A stretch of 64,000 bases of DNA from an uncultured Mucilaginibacter sp. (GTDB lineage: Bacteria > Bacteroidota > Bacteroidia > Sphingobacteriales > Sphingobacteriaceae). Position 1 is the stretch's first letter; every line of letters begins with the position of its first letter. Of this stretch, positions 54,300 through 62,952 are shown piece by piece. The stretch covers positions 62,001 to 126,000 of the forward strand of contig CAJYJH010000065.1 in assembly GCA_913775265.1 (NCBI GenBank). Reading direction: 5' to 3'. The notes beneath the pieces were generated by a model, which was given only the letters and a program-made list of their open reading frames with translations, was not told where the DNA came from and made no database searches. A program made the position numbers and the translations under genes.

Positions 54300-54686
54300 T
54301 TACTGCTTCAGTTTGGCTTCCATGCTCATGGTAGTGTGCGGCACGGCGCGCAGGCGTTCTTTTTGGATTAACTTACCGGTTACGCGGCAAATACCATACG
54401 TTTTGGTTTCGATACGTACCAAGGCTGCTTCTAATTGCTCAATAAACTTTTTCTGACGGGCAGCTAACTGGTTAATCTGCTCTTTTTCTAAAGTGGCCGA
54501 ACCGTCTTCTAAAGTTTTATAAGTACCGGCGGTGTCATCAGTACCGTTTAAGTTAGGGTTGCTTAATGATGAAGCCAGTGCATTCAGTTCTTCGCGCGCA
54601 ATGCGGATCTTGTCTAAAATGAGTTCTTTAAACTCTTGCAGCTCTGCGTCTGAATATCTTGTTTTTTCCGTTTGTGGTGTGCTCAT
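54300..54686 (-). CDS. TraR/DksA-family regulator with reduced zinc finger
   Basis: A 128-residue TraR/DksA-like protein: a long helical hairpin (about residues 15-95, with an insert NPNLNGTDDTAGTYKT) and the C-terminal TYGICRVTGKLIQKERLRAVPHTT. Only one Cys of the canonical four-Cys zinc finger remains. Such proteins bind the RNA polymerase secondary channel. The start overlaps the ileS stop by one base (TAATG), so it is translationally coupled to ileS. Confidence 0.85.
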   Translation of the reverse strand: MSTPQTEKTRYSDAELQEFKELILDKIRIAREELNALASSLSNPNLNGTDDTAGTYKTLEDGSATLEKEQINQLAARQKKFIEQLEAALVRIETKTYGICRVTGKLIQKERLRAVPHTTMSMEAKLKQ

Positions 54687-57600
54687 TATATTTTACTGAT
54701 AGATATTAATATTTCGTTATCGTCAATAACGGTTTTTTCACCTTCGGTTAGCTCATTATCTAACTGGATGTCAGCCGCTAAAATTTCGGCGCAAATATAG
54801 GATAAATTGTTTTTAACCGCCTCGCTGATCAATGGATGGTTGCTCAGGCGCACATTGATCTTGTCGGTTACCTCGAAATTATTCCCTTTACGCAAGTTTT
54901 GGATGCGGTTAATCAACTCGCGTGATATGCCCTCCTGTTTCAGTTCTTCGGTTAAGGTAACATCTAAAGCAACGGTTAGTTTGCCTAAGTTTGCTACCTG
55001 CCATCCCGGTACGTCTTCGGCACTGATCTCAACATCAGTAGTCGAAATGGTATGGCCGGTGCCAGTTAGTGTAAAGCTTCCCTGGTTTTCAAGGGTTGCA
55101 ATGTCTTCCTGGCTAAACTCGGTAATGGCCTGCGCTACGGCTTTCATATCTTTACCCACCTTTTGACCTAAAGCTTTAAAGTTGGGTTTAATTTTACGTT
55201 TAATAAAACCGGCAGTATCGGTAATATACTCGATAGCTTTGATGTTGGTTTCAGATAAGATAAGCTCTTTAACTTCTTCTACCTGGTGCTCAAAGTTTTT
55301 ATCCAGTATCGGCAATAATATTTTGCTCAATGGCTGGCGCACATTGATGCCTACCTTTTTACGCAATGACAAAGTAAGCGAAGAAATATCCTGCGCTAAC
55401 TGCATGCGCTCTTCCAGCTCTTTATCTACCAGTTCGGTGTGATAAACCGGGAAGTCGGCCAGGTGAACAGACTCAAACTGCTCTTTACCGGTTGCGGTAT
55501 TTAAATCGTTATATAAACGCTCGGCAAAGAAAGGCGCGATAGGCGACATTAACTTGGCAATGGTTACCAAACAGGTATATAAAGTTTGATAAGCCGAGGT
55601 TTTATCTTCAGAATTGTCTGATTTCCAGAAACGGCGACGGCTCAGGCGTACGTACCAGTTGCTCAGGTGTGCATCCACAAAATCCTGGATAGCACGGGCC
55701 GCCTTGGTTGGCTCAAAGTCTGCATAAAAGGCGTCAACCTCCTGCGTAAGTGTGTTCAGCAATGATAAAATCCACCGGTCGATTTCCGGGCGTTGGTTCA
55801 GCTCAACCTCGGGGCTGCTATAATCAAACTTATCAATATTCGCGTACAGCGAAAAGAATGAGTAAGTATTGTACAGCGTGCCAAAGAATTTACGGCGTAC
55901 CTCGTCCAGCCCTTCAATGTTGAATTTAAGATTATCCCAAGGCGATGCATTGCTGATCATGTACCAGCGGGCGGCATCAGCACCGTAATTTTCAATGGTA
56001 TCAAACGGGTCAACCGCGTTGCCTAAACGTTTAGACATCTTGTTGCCGTTTTTATCGAGAACCAAGCCGTTAGATACTACGTTTTTAAACGCAATACCCG
56101 GGTTGCCTACTTGTTGATTTACTGCTTTAACCTCGTCGCTGGCTTCGCTCAGCATTACTGCTATGGCATGCAGGGTAAAGAACCAGCCACGGGTTTGGTC
56201 AACACCTTCGGCAATAAAATCGGCCGGGTAAGCATTGGCAAACTCTTCTTTATTTTCGAACGGAAAATGCCATTGTGCATAAGGCATAGCGCCTGAGTCA
56301 AACCAAACGTCGATCAGATCCGGCTCGCGGAACATTTTTTTGCCGGTTGATGAAGTTAATACCACATCATCAACATAAGGGCGGTGCATGTCGTCCAGTT
56401 TAAAGCCTTGTGGCATAAAACCGGCTTCCACAGACCGTGCAATTTCTTTATTCAACTCATCTATAGAGCCAATACATTTTTCTTCGCTGCCATTCTCTTC
56501 GCGCCAGATGGGTAGCGGAGTACCCCAGTACCGTGAACGCGATAAGTTCCAGTCTACCAGGTTTTCCAGCCAGTTGCCAAAACGGCCGGTACCGGTAGCT
56601 TCGGGTTTCCAGTTGATGGTTTTGTTCAGCTCAATAAGTTTATCTTTAACAGCTGTGGTTTTGATAAACCAGCTATCCAGCGGATAATATAAAATAGGCT
56701 CGTCGGTACGCCAAGAGTGCGGGTAACTGTGCTCATAACGCTGAACGTTAAAGGCTTTGTTATCTTCTTTAAGCTTAATCGAGATTAATACATCCGTAGC
56801 TTTAAAGCCAGCCTCTTCGCGCTCGGCAGGGGTATAATATTCTTCTTTAACGTACCGGCCCGCAAAATCAGTTACTTCATCAACAAAGCGGCCTTGCTTG
56901 TTTACCAACGGCACTTCTTTGCCGGTTTCGTCCAGCACCATTACCGATGGCACGTTGTTTTCTTTACAAGCCCTGAAGTCATCCGCACCAAAAACAGAAG
57001 CAGTATGCACGATGCCTGTACCATCACCGGTAGTCACAAAATCAGCCGGGATAACGCGGAACGCATTTTTCTCCAGCTCGTCATTAGTCACATAAGGCAT
57101 CAACTGGTGGTAGCGTAAGCCTACCAAGTCAGAACCTTTGATGGAAGCCTTAACAATCCAAGGGATAACTTTATCGCCTTCTTTATAATCTTCAAACGAC
57201 GCATTCTCTCCTTCGGCTTTAAAATATTTGTTCACTAAAGCCTTAGCCAGCACCACGCTAACCGGTTTAAAAGTATAGGGGTTAAGCGTGCTGATTTTTA
57301 CATAATCAATGTCCTCGCCAATGGCCAGCGCACAGTTAGACGGTAAAGTCCAAGGTGTGGTTGTCCAGGCTAAAATGGCAGTTTCTTCACCCGGCTCGCT
57401 AAACAAGGTTGACATCAGCGGGTGATGCTGGTCGTTCTTTAAAAAGAATTGAGCCGTAATGGTGGTATCTTTCACCATTTTGTAAGTACCCGGTTGGTTC
57501 AACTCGTGCGAGCTTAAACCGGTACCCGATTTTGGCGAGTAAGGCTGTACAGTGTAGCCTTTATATAGCCAGCCTTTGTTGTAAAGCTGCTTTAGTATCC

Positions 57601-58078
57601 ACCAAAGCGTTTCGATGTACTCGTTTTCGTAAGTCACATACGGATTTTCCAGGTCAACCCAGTAGCCCATTTTCAGGGTAAGGTCGTTCCAGATGTCGGT
57701 ATAGCGCATTACTTCTTTGCGGCAAGCTTCGTTATAATCTTCGATGGAGATTTTTTTACCGATGTCATCCTTGGTAATACCCAGCGATTTTTCGACCGCC
57801 AGTTCAATGGGCAAACCATGAGTATCCCAGCCACCTTTACGTTTTACCTGGTAACCTTTAAGGGTTTTATAACGGCAAAAAATATCTTTAATAGAACGTG
57901 CCATGGCGTGGTGAATGCCGGGCATACCGTTAGCCGATGGCGGACCTTCGTAAAAAGTATAAGGGTTGCTGGCCGGACGACTGCTGATACTTTTTTCGAA
58001 AATGTTGTTCTGCTGCCAGAACTCCAGCACATCCTTGCCTATTTGTGATAAATTTAATTGCTTATATTCCTTGTACAT
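54686..58078 (-). CDS. ileS: Isoleucyl-tRNA synthetase
   Basis: An 1130-residue class Ia synthetase from the ATG at 58078. The HIGH-like motif is PSANGMPGIHHAMAR, the KMSKS-like motif is NKMSKRLGN (about residue 685), and the editing domain lies between (about 200-410, TTPWTLPSN). This long form with GIHH is the type found in eukaryotes and many Bacteroidota, often associated with mupirocin insensitivity. A TTG at 58093 would add five residues. It heads the operon ileS-dksA/traR-lspA; an exact -7 element lies about 29 bases upstream. Confidence 0.96.
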   Translation of the reverse strand: MYKEYKQLNLSQIGKDVLEFWQQNNIFEKSISSRPASNPYTFYEGPPSANGMPGIHHAMARSIKDIFCRYKTLKGYQVKRKGGWDTHGLPIELAVEKSLGITKDDIGKKISIEDYNEACRKEVMRYTDIWNDLTLKMGYWVDLENPYVTYENEYIETLWWILKQLYNKGWLYKGYTVQPYSPKSGTGLSSHELNQPGTYKMVKDTTITAQFFLKNDQHHPLMSTLFSEPGEETAILAWTTTPWTLPSNCALAIGEDIDYVKISTLNPYTFKPVSVVLAKALVNKYFKAEGENASFEDYKEGDKVIPWIVKASIKGSDLVGLRYHQLMPYVTNDELEKNAFRVIPADFVTTGDGTGIVHTASVFGADDFRACKENNVPSVMVLDETGKEVPLVNKQGRFVDEVTDFAGRYVKEEYYTPAEREEAGFKATDVLISIKLKEDNKAFNVQRYEHSYPHSWRTDEPILYYPLDSWFIKTTAVKDKLIELNKTINWKPEATGTGRFGNWLENLVDWNLSRSRYWGTPLPIWREENGSEEKCIGSIDELNKEIARSVEAGFMPQGFKLDDMHRPYVDDVVLTSSTGKKMFREPDLIDVWFDSGAMPYAQWHFPFENKEEFANAYPADFIAEGVDQTRGWFFTLHAIAVMLSEASDEVKAVNQQVGNPGIAFKNVVSNGLVLDKNGNKMSKRLGNAVDPFDTIENYGADAARWYMISNASPWDNLKFNIEGLDEVRRKFFGTLYNTYSFFSLYANIDKFDYSSPEVELNQRPEIDRWILSLLNTLTQEVDAFYADFEPTKAARAIQDFVDAHLSNWYVRLSRRRFWKSDNSEDKTSAYQTLYTCLVTIAKLMSPIAPFFAERLYNDLNTATGKEQFESVHLADFPVYHTELVDKELEERMQLAQDISSLTLSLRKKVGINVRQPLSKILLPILDKNFEHQVEEVKELILSETNIKAIEYITDTAGFIKRKIKPNFKALGQKVGKDMKAVAQAITEFSQEDIATLENQGSFTLTGTGHTISTTDVEISAEDVPGWQVANLGKLTVALDVTLTEELKQEGISRELINRIQNLRKGNNFEVTDKINVRLSNHPLISEAVKNNLSYICAEILAADIQLDNELTEGEKTVIDDNEILISISKI

Positions 58079-58106
58079 CAGTGTTTTCCACAAAAATTAA
58101 GAGGCG

Positions 58107-58114
58107 CAAAATTA
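58107..58114 (-). promoter_or_regulatory. Candidate -7 element of the ileS operon
   Basis: The minus strand reads TAATTTTG, an exact match to TAnnTTTG, 28 bases before the ileS ATG. Confidence 0.42.
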
Positions 58115-58258
58115 CGGATTTTTAAAGTAATAATTTAGTTTGAAATGTGGAAATGTACTGTGGGGTTTATAATGCTATAACTTTAACAAAGTGTTAAGGC
58201 GTTTAAAATGAGTTTGTAAAGTGCTGATGAAAATAACACAAATCTTTTTAATAGGTAA

Positions 58259-59287
58259 TTACTTAGCGCCCAACCACTGTAGGGCAGCAATTACCTTACT
58301 GTCCTGGTTCAAGTTTTCAAAATTGTCTGGCCCGTTTACTTCTTGCTCAGGAGTGATGGCGCCATAATAAGTGTTGCCATTACGATCAGCCTCTACAGCT
58401 ACGGCCATAATTACGTTGATGTCAAACACCCTGAAAGATTCATTAGCCGTAGTGTAGGCCGCTGTTTTGTTACCAAACAAGCGAGCGCTTTTTCGGCCCA
58501 TAAAGGTAATGGCTGTCGCCTCGCCCGAGCTGGCCGTGTAAGGGCCAATAAGCAGGGCTACCTTAAGCTTGGTGGCTGGTTTGCCTAACTTTTGCAAACG
58601 GCAAACAGTGTCGGCGCCGGCATAGGTGGCTGTACCTTTAATGCCCCACGCATCTTTTTGCTTCGTTATCGGATCAATAAAAGAGCCGAACTGCCCATCG
58701 CCCAACAAATTGGCTACACCTAAAATCATAGGGTACATATTGCCGCCGCCGTTGGTGCGTAAGTCAATAATCAGTCCTTTGAGCTTTTCGGGCTGTAATT
58801 TAGCAAGCGAGTCTTGTATTTGCTGCGATAAGGTATCTGCTTCACGAGGACGAGTAGGGTTATTATCCGGAATGAGCAGATATCCGTATCCTTTTTGAAG
58901 TAGCCTGAATTCAATTTTGTGTTTCTGTTTTGCCTTGGCAATCAAGCTGCGATATTTAACGGTATCAAAAGGCGCTCTTGGCGCTTTCCATCGATAATAT
59001 TTACGGTTGTATACGGCAAATCCATGAAAATCGCCCAGCAATTCGTAAATCAGCGATACTGAGGGCATTGCCTCTTGTACAGACTTTGCCTTTGCACTGC
59101 GCTCTTTCACCGTAGCGGTAAGCTTTGTCCAATCAACCTTGTCCCTGTAAATGGAATGATGATGGGCGTAGCTCAACACACTATCAATAACTATACGGGC
59201 ACTATCTGCTCCGGAAGGTATTTGCTGTGCTGAACTTATAACCGGATAGCCTAAGATTAAGAGAGCGATAGCGAGATATTTTTTCAT
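58259..59287 (-). CDS. Secreted S41-family peptidase
   Basis: A 342-residue exported peptidase. Signal peptide MKKYLAIALLILGYPVISSAQ; the S41 core has GLIIDLRTNGGGNMYPMI, the catalytic Ser in GPYTASSGEATAI and NANESFRV. No PDZ domain is visible between the N-terminal helical region and the core, unlike the longer S41 protein at 52 kb. It stands alone on the minus strand; substrate unknown. It is of the type often annotated as periplasmic protease or interphotoreceptor-like. Confidence 0.85.
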   Translation of the reverse strand: MKKYLAIALLILGYPVISSAQQIPSGADSARIVIDSVLSYAHHHSIYRDKVDWTKLTATVKERSAKAKSVQEAMPSVSLIYELLGDFHGFAVYNRKYYRWKAPRAPFDTVKYRSLIAKAKQKHKIEFRLLQKGYGYLLIPDNNPTRPREADTLSQQIQDSLAKLQPEKLKGLIIDLRTNGGGNMYPMILGVANLLGDGQFGSFIDPITKQKDAWGIKGTATYAGADTVCRLQKLGKPATKLKVALLIGPYTASSGEATAITFMGRKSARLFGNKTAAYTTANESFRVFDINVIMAVAVEADRNGNTYYGAITPEQEVNGPDNFENLNQDSKVIAALQWLGAK

Positions 59288-59345
59288 GGATTAAAATGCT
59301 GAAGGTATAAGTTAAAACCTGAATGTATCTATACAATATATAAAA

Positions 59346-61745
59346 TTACATGCGGCCTTCTTCGGCACTGCTACCAGTTTGGCGGTTACGGGCGGCTTTC
59401 AGTTTAGTGTTGCCAAAGTTGTAGGTAAAACCAAGCGTAAAGCGGCGGCTTTCCCATTCGTTGTTCCAGCGGGTGTTAACGTTGTTGTATTGCTGGATGC
59501 TGCGGTAGCGGTTGCCAAAAAATATGTCGCGTGCTTTAAAGCTGATAGTTGCACGTTTGTTCATGAATGTTTTGCTGATACCGGCATCAATCTGCGAGCC
59601 CGAAAAGGTGCGTGCCAGGCCTGAGATAGAAGGCGAATAGTACTGTGCCGTTAGCTGTATTTTTACATTGTTGGGTAAAAAGAAGTTTTGGTCTAAATTG
59701 CCCGACCATGAAAAGCGACTGCTGTGAAAAGGGTTGCCCTGCACAACAGAGTTTACCCGGTCATAGCTGCCATCCAGCTCTGCGCTTACATTCCACCATT
59801 TTACAACGTTAAAGCTACCGGCACTGGTAGCAGTCAGGCTGCTGGTACTGCCCAGGTTTTGGTATCTGGATATGCTTTCTTTAGTCTGATCGTTTTGCTC
59901 AATCACATTATTGATGGTGCCGTTCACTTTCAAGTAACTTAAGCTCAATACCTGAAAGCTTTTGTAAGTATAATTCAGTACGTACGATTGTGAGATAGAG
60001 GGTTGCAGGTAAGGGTTGCCCTGTGTTGCCGTATATGGGTCTACGTAAGTAATGGCCGAGTTTAACGAACTATAACCCGGACGGCTGATGCGACGGCTGA
60101 AAGAAGCATTTAACTGCTGCACCGAAGTAATTTTATAAGTAACAAACGCACTTGGAAACAACTGCCAGTAGTTACGTTTAACCACCTCGTTACGGGTAAT
60201 AGAGTTAGCGGTAGATATGGTTTGCTCGGTGCGTAAGCTTGCTTTTACTTCCCACTGGGTTCCAATGGTTTTATTGAGGGTAGCATAAGCCGCATTGATG
60301 TTCTCATCATACTTAAAGTCGTTGCTGCGTTTAAGGTCGCGGATAAAGCCGGCAGTTTTTAACGAGTCGAATTGTACATTACTGTGGGTGTTTACCATGC
60401 TGCTTTTAAGTCCTGCTTCAAATATCCAGGTTTTGGCAAAAGGGTATGTATAATCGGCTTTGATAGATTTGATGTTATAATTAACCGGCATATAGTTGCG
60501 CAGTTGAATCGGATTGCCTATCTGATTTCCCTGACCATTGAAATAAGTATTAGTATACTGTTGATTATCTACCGACATGCTGTGCACGTAATCGGCATCC
60601 ACGCTCAACTTTTGGCCTAAAGTATCAATCGCGTAGCTGTAATTTAAATTGAAGTTATAAGTATTATTATCTGCCTTACGTGGGTTATTACCGGTTACAC
60701 TGCCGGTTTGCTGGCCCAGGCTGTTTATGGTGTTCGACTGACTGGTTACATCGGCAGTAAGCGGTGCATTGTAACCTTTAAACAAGATGCCAAAAGTGTG
60801 TTTCTTATTTGCATAATAATCGGCACCAACGCTGTAACCGGTAGCAAAAGTTTTAGGGTGCCAGTAATTGTATTGGTTGTAAACCTCGCTGCCTATTTGG
60901 CGACTTAGAGTAAGTTTGTTGTATGAGTCGAAGTAGCCGGAGTTTGCCCGGGCAAATAAGCTTACTTTTCCGGTATTGTAATTTAAGTTGAAACCGCCAT
61001 AAGCTTTGCCGTATTTACCATAAGCTAAGTTGGCATTAGCAGAACCATTATATCCCTGTATCTTATTACGTTTCATGATGATATTTACTACACCGGCGGT
61101 ACCCTCCGCATCGTAATTGCCCGGTGGGTTAGGGATCAGTTCCACTTTACTTACCGCGTTGCCCGGTAACGATTTCAGGTAATTGCTCAGTTCTGCACCG
61201 CTCATGTAAGTGCGGCGACCGTCAATCATCACTACTACTCCGGCATTGTTGCGGTATAATATGTTATCGTCTTTATCTAAGCGGATGCCGGGCGCTTTTT
61301 TAATAACGTCTAAAGCATTGTCGCCGGTGGTATTCATTTTTTCGACGTTAACTACCAATCTATCACTTTTTTGCTGTAATTGTGGCACAGTAGCTGCAAC
61401 GGTAACTTCTTTTAAAGTGTTCTTTTGCTGATTAAGAACAATGGCTGGTAACTCAACAGCTGCGCCGTTTACATTAAATGATTTACTGTAAGTGGTAGTA
61501 AAGCTTACCATGGCTGCCTTTACGATATAAGTACCGGTTGCAGGTAAAGCAAAGCTGTATACACCATTCGTGTTGGCTGCTTGTGCACTTACCTGGGCAG
61601 AGTCTGGTAAATGAAGCAGCATTACAGTAGCACCCGGCAATGGTTGTTGTTGAGCGTCGGTAATATGGCCTTTAATAGCAGCAGTTTGAGCAGAGGCAGT
61701 AGATGCGATAAAGAATAATAATAAGGAGGCGAGCGTAATTTTCAT
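59346..61745 (-). CDS. TonB-dependent-type outer-membrane receptor
   Basis: A 799-residue outer-membrane protein. Signal peptide (cleavage near ASAQ), a carboxypeptidase-regulatory-like domain (about 22-105), a plug domain (about 115-225, DNALDVIKKAPGIRLDKDDN, MIDGRRTYMSGAEL, VELIPNPPGNYDAEGTAGVVNI) and a barrel with the OMP_b-brl family features, ending FTLGFTYNFGNTKLK. It starts 200 bases from a divergent LytS-type kinase gene and shares that region, with an 11-base direct repeat. Ligand unknown. Confidence 0.9.
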   Translation of the reverse strand: MKITLASLLLFFIASTASAQTAAIKGHITDAQQQPLPGATVMLLHLPDSAQVSAQAANTNGVYSFALPATGTYIVKAAMVSFTTTYSKSFNVNGAAVELPAIVLNQQKNTLKEVTVAATVPQLQQKSDRLVVNVEKMNTTGDNALDVIKKAPGIRLDKDDNILYRNNAGVVVMIDGRRTYMSGAELSNYLKSLPGNAVSKVELIPNPPGNYDAEGTAGVVNIIMKRNKIQGYNGSANANLAYGKYGKAYGGFNLNYNTGKVSLFARANSGYFDSYNKLTLSRQIGSEVYNQYNYWHPKTFATGYSVGADYYANKKHTFGILFKGYNAPLTADVTSQSNTINSLGQQTGSVTGNNPRKADNNTYNFNLNYSYAIDTLGQKLSVDADYVHSMSVDNQQYTNTYFNGQGNQIGNPIQLRNYMPVNYNIKSIKADYTYPFAKTWIFEAGLKSSMVNTHSNVQFDSLKTAGFIRDLKRSNDFKYDENINAAYATLNKTIGTQWEVKASLRTEQTISTANSITRNEVVKRNYWQLFPSAFVTYKITSVQQLNASFSRRISRPGYSSLNSAITYVDPYTATQGNPYLQPSISQSYVLNYTYKSFQVLSLSYLKVNGTINNVIEQNDQTKESISRYQNLGSTSSLTATSAGSFNVVKWWNVSAELDGSYDRVNSVVQGNPFHSSRFSWSGNLDQNFFLPNNVKIQLTAQYYSPSISGLARTFSGSQIDAGISKTFMNKRATISFKARDIFFGNRYRSIQQYNNVNTRWNNEWESRRFTLGFTYNFGNTKLKAARNRQTGSSAEEGRM

Positions 61746-61868
61746 ATCTTTTTGTTGATGCTCAAAGGTGCAGCAGCAAAAGCGCCTTAAAAATATTATG
61801 ATACCAACGCCGGTTTTTATTATCCGAAGGCAGAATAGGTATATAAACAGGCAGAAATTGCCGATTTG

Positions 61869-61900
61869 GGGTGTTGGGAGTAAAAAACAGGGTGTTGGGA
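61869..61900. repeat. 11-base direct repeat with 21-base period
   Basis: GGGTGTTGGGA occurs at 61869-61879 and 61890-61900, exactly two helical turns apart. It lies between the divergent receptor and kinase genes. The spacing is that of LytTR-type response regulator sites (two 9-base direct repeats, 12-base spacer). Confidence 0.6.
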
Positions 61901-61945
61901 TAAAATTTTAATTGCGTTGACAGTTTTGCCCTAATTTTATCCATT

Positions 61946-62950
61946 ATGCGGAAAAAGGAAATTTACTACCACATCGCAGGATGGTTACTGTATATCATCT
62001 ACCTGATAATTGGGTATTGCATGCAATCATGGGGTAAACCCATTGCTGTATTTAATTACACTATTTGGATTGCAAGAGTACCTTTATTTTATTTCTGCTA
62101 CTTATGGGTTTATCCTAAATTTTTGTACAAAGGCAAGCCGTTGCAACTCACCAGTGGTATTATAGCCGCACTGCTTGGTTTTGTAGCCCTTCGGTTTTTA
62201 GTAGAAGAAGTACTTTTTTTACAGTTATTCGGTATACACAACTATTGGGGTTACACTTTTCTGTCATACACTTTAGATAATATTTATTGGGGAAGTTCGA
62301 CCGTTATTTTAAGCCTGGCTATTTACAGCGCATTTAACGCTATTTATAAAGAGCAGGAGAACAGATCATTACGCGAGGAAAAGATACAGGCTGAGCTGGC
62401 GTTTTTGAAAACTCAGATCAACCCACATTTTTTATACAATACGTTAAATTACATCTACTCGCTGGCTTACCCGTTGTCCGACAAATTGGGTAACGCCGTC
62501 ATCAAGCTTTCACAACTGATGCGTTATATGCTGACTGAAAGTGCCAGCGGCGATGTTGACCTGCAGCGCGAAGTAGAATACATAGAAAACTACATCAGCA
62601 TTTATCAGCTACGGTTTGAGGATAGCTTTTTTGTAGATTTTAAAACCGAAGGCGACATTGCCGGCAAGCGGGTTTCGGCTCTGTTACTGGTCCCGTTTGT
62701 CGAAAATGCCTTTAAGCACGGGGTAGTAAACGACCCCGACCGCCCAATCCGCATTCGCTTAAAAATAGCTGGCGACCGCCTGATGTTCACGGTAAGTAAC
62801 CAAATTAGCCGCGGACAAAAAGATCACTCTACCGGAGTGGGCTTACCTAATATACGCCGCCGTCTGGAATTAATTTACCCCAACCGTCACGAATTGCTAA
62901 TTGGTGATAACGGGCAAACTTATAAAACAACCTTAAACATCATAATATAA
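61946..62950 (+). CDS. LytS/YehU-type sensor histidine kinase
   Basis: A 334-residue kinase with four membrane segments in the first 140 residues and no periplasmic sensor domain. The His_kinase box QINPHFLYNTLNYIYSLA carries the phospho-acceptor His (about residue 160), and the ATPase domain has FVENAFKHGVVND and STGVGLPNIRRRLEL. Kinases of this group signal to LytTR-family regulators, which are not in the window. The gene ends 2 bases before the serine hydrolase, so the pair is co-transcribed. Confidence 0.9.
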   Translation: MRKKEIYYHIAGWLLYIIYLIIGYCMQSWGKPIAVFNYTIWIARVPLFYFCYLWVYPKFLYKGKPLQLTSGIIAALLGFVALRFLVEEVLFLQLFGIHNYWGYTFLSYTLDNIYWGSSTVILSLAIYSAFNAIYKEQENRSLREEKIQAELAFLKTQINPHFLYNTLNYIYSLAYPLSDKLGNAVIKLSQLMRYMLTESASGDVDLQREVEYIENYISIYQLRFEDSFFVDFKTEGDIAGKRVSALLLVPFVENAFKHGVVNDPDRPIRIRLKIAGDRLMFTVSNQISRGQKDHSTGVGLPNIRRRLELIYPNRHELLIGDNGQTYKTTLNIII

Positions 62951-62952
62951 AA

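Noticed and set aside
45566-58078. Many open frames of 60-120 codons antisense to metH, murQ and ileS
   Set aside because: They mirror the codon pattern of the real genes, have no recognisable domains and no start signals; they are shadows.
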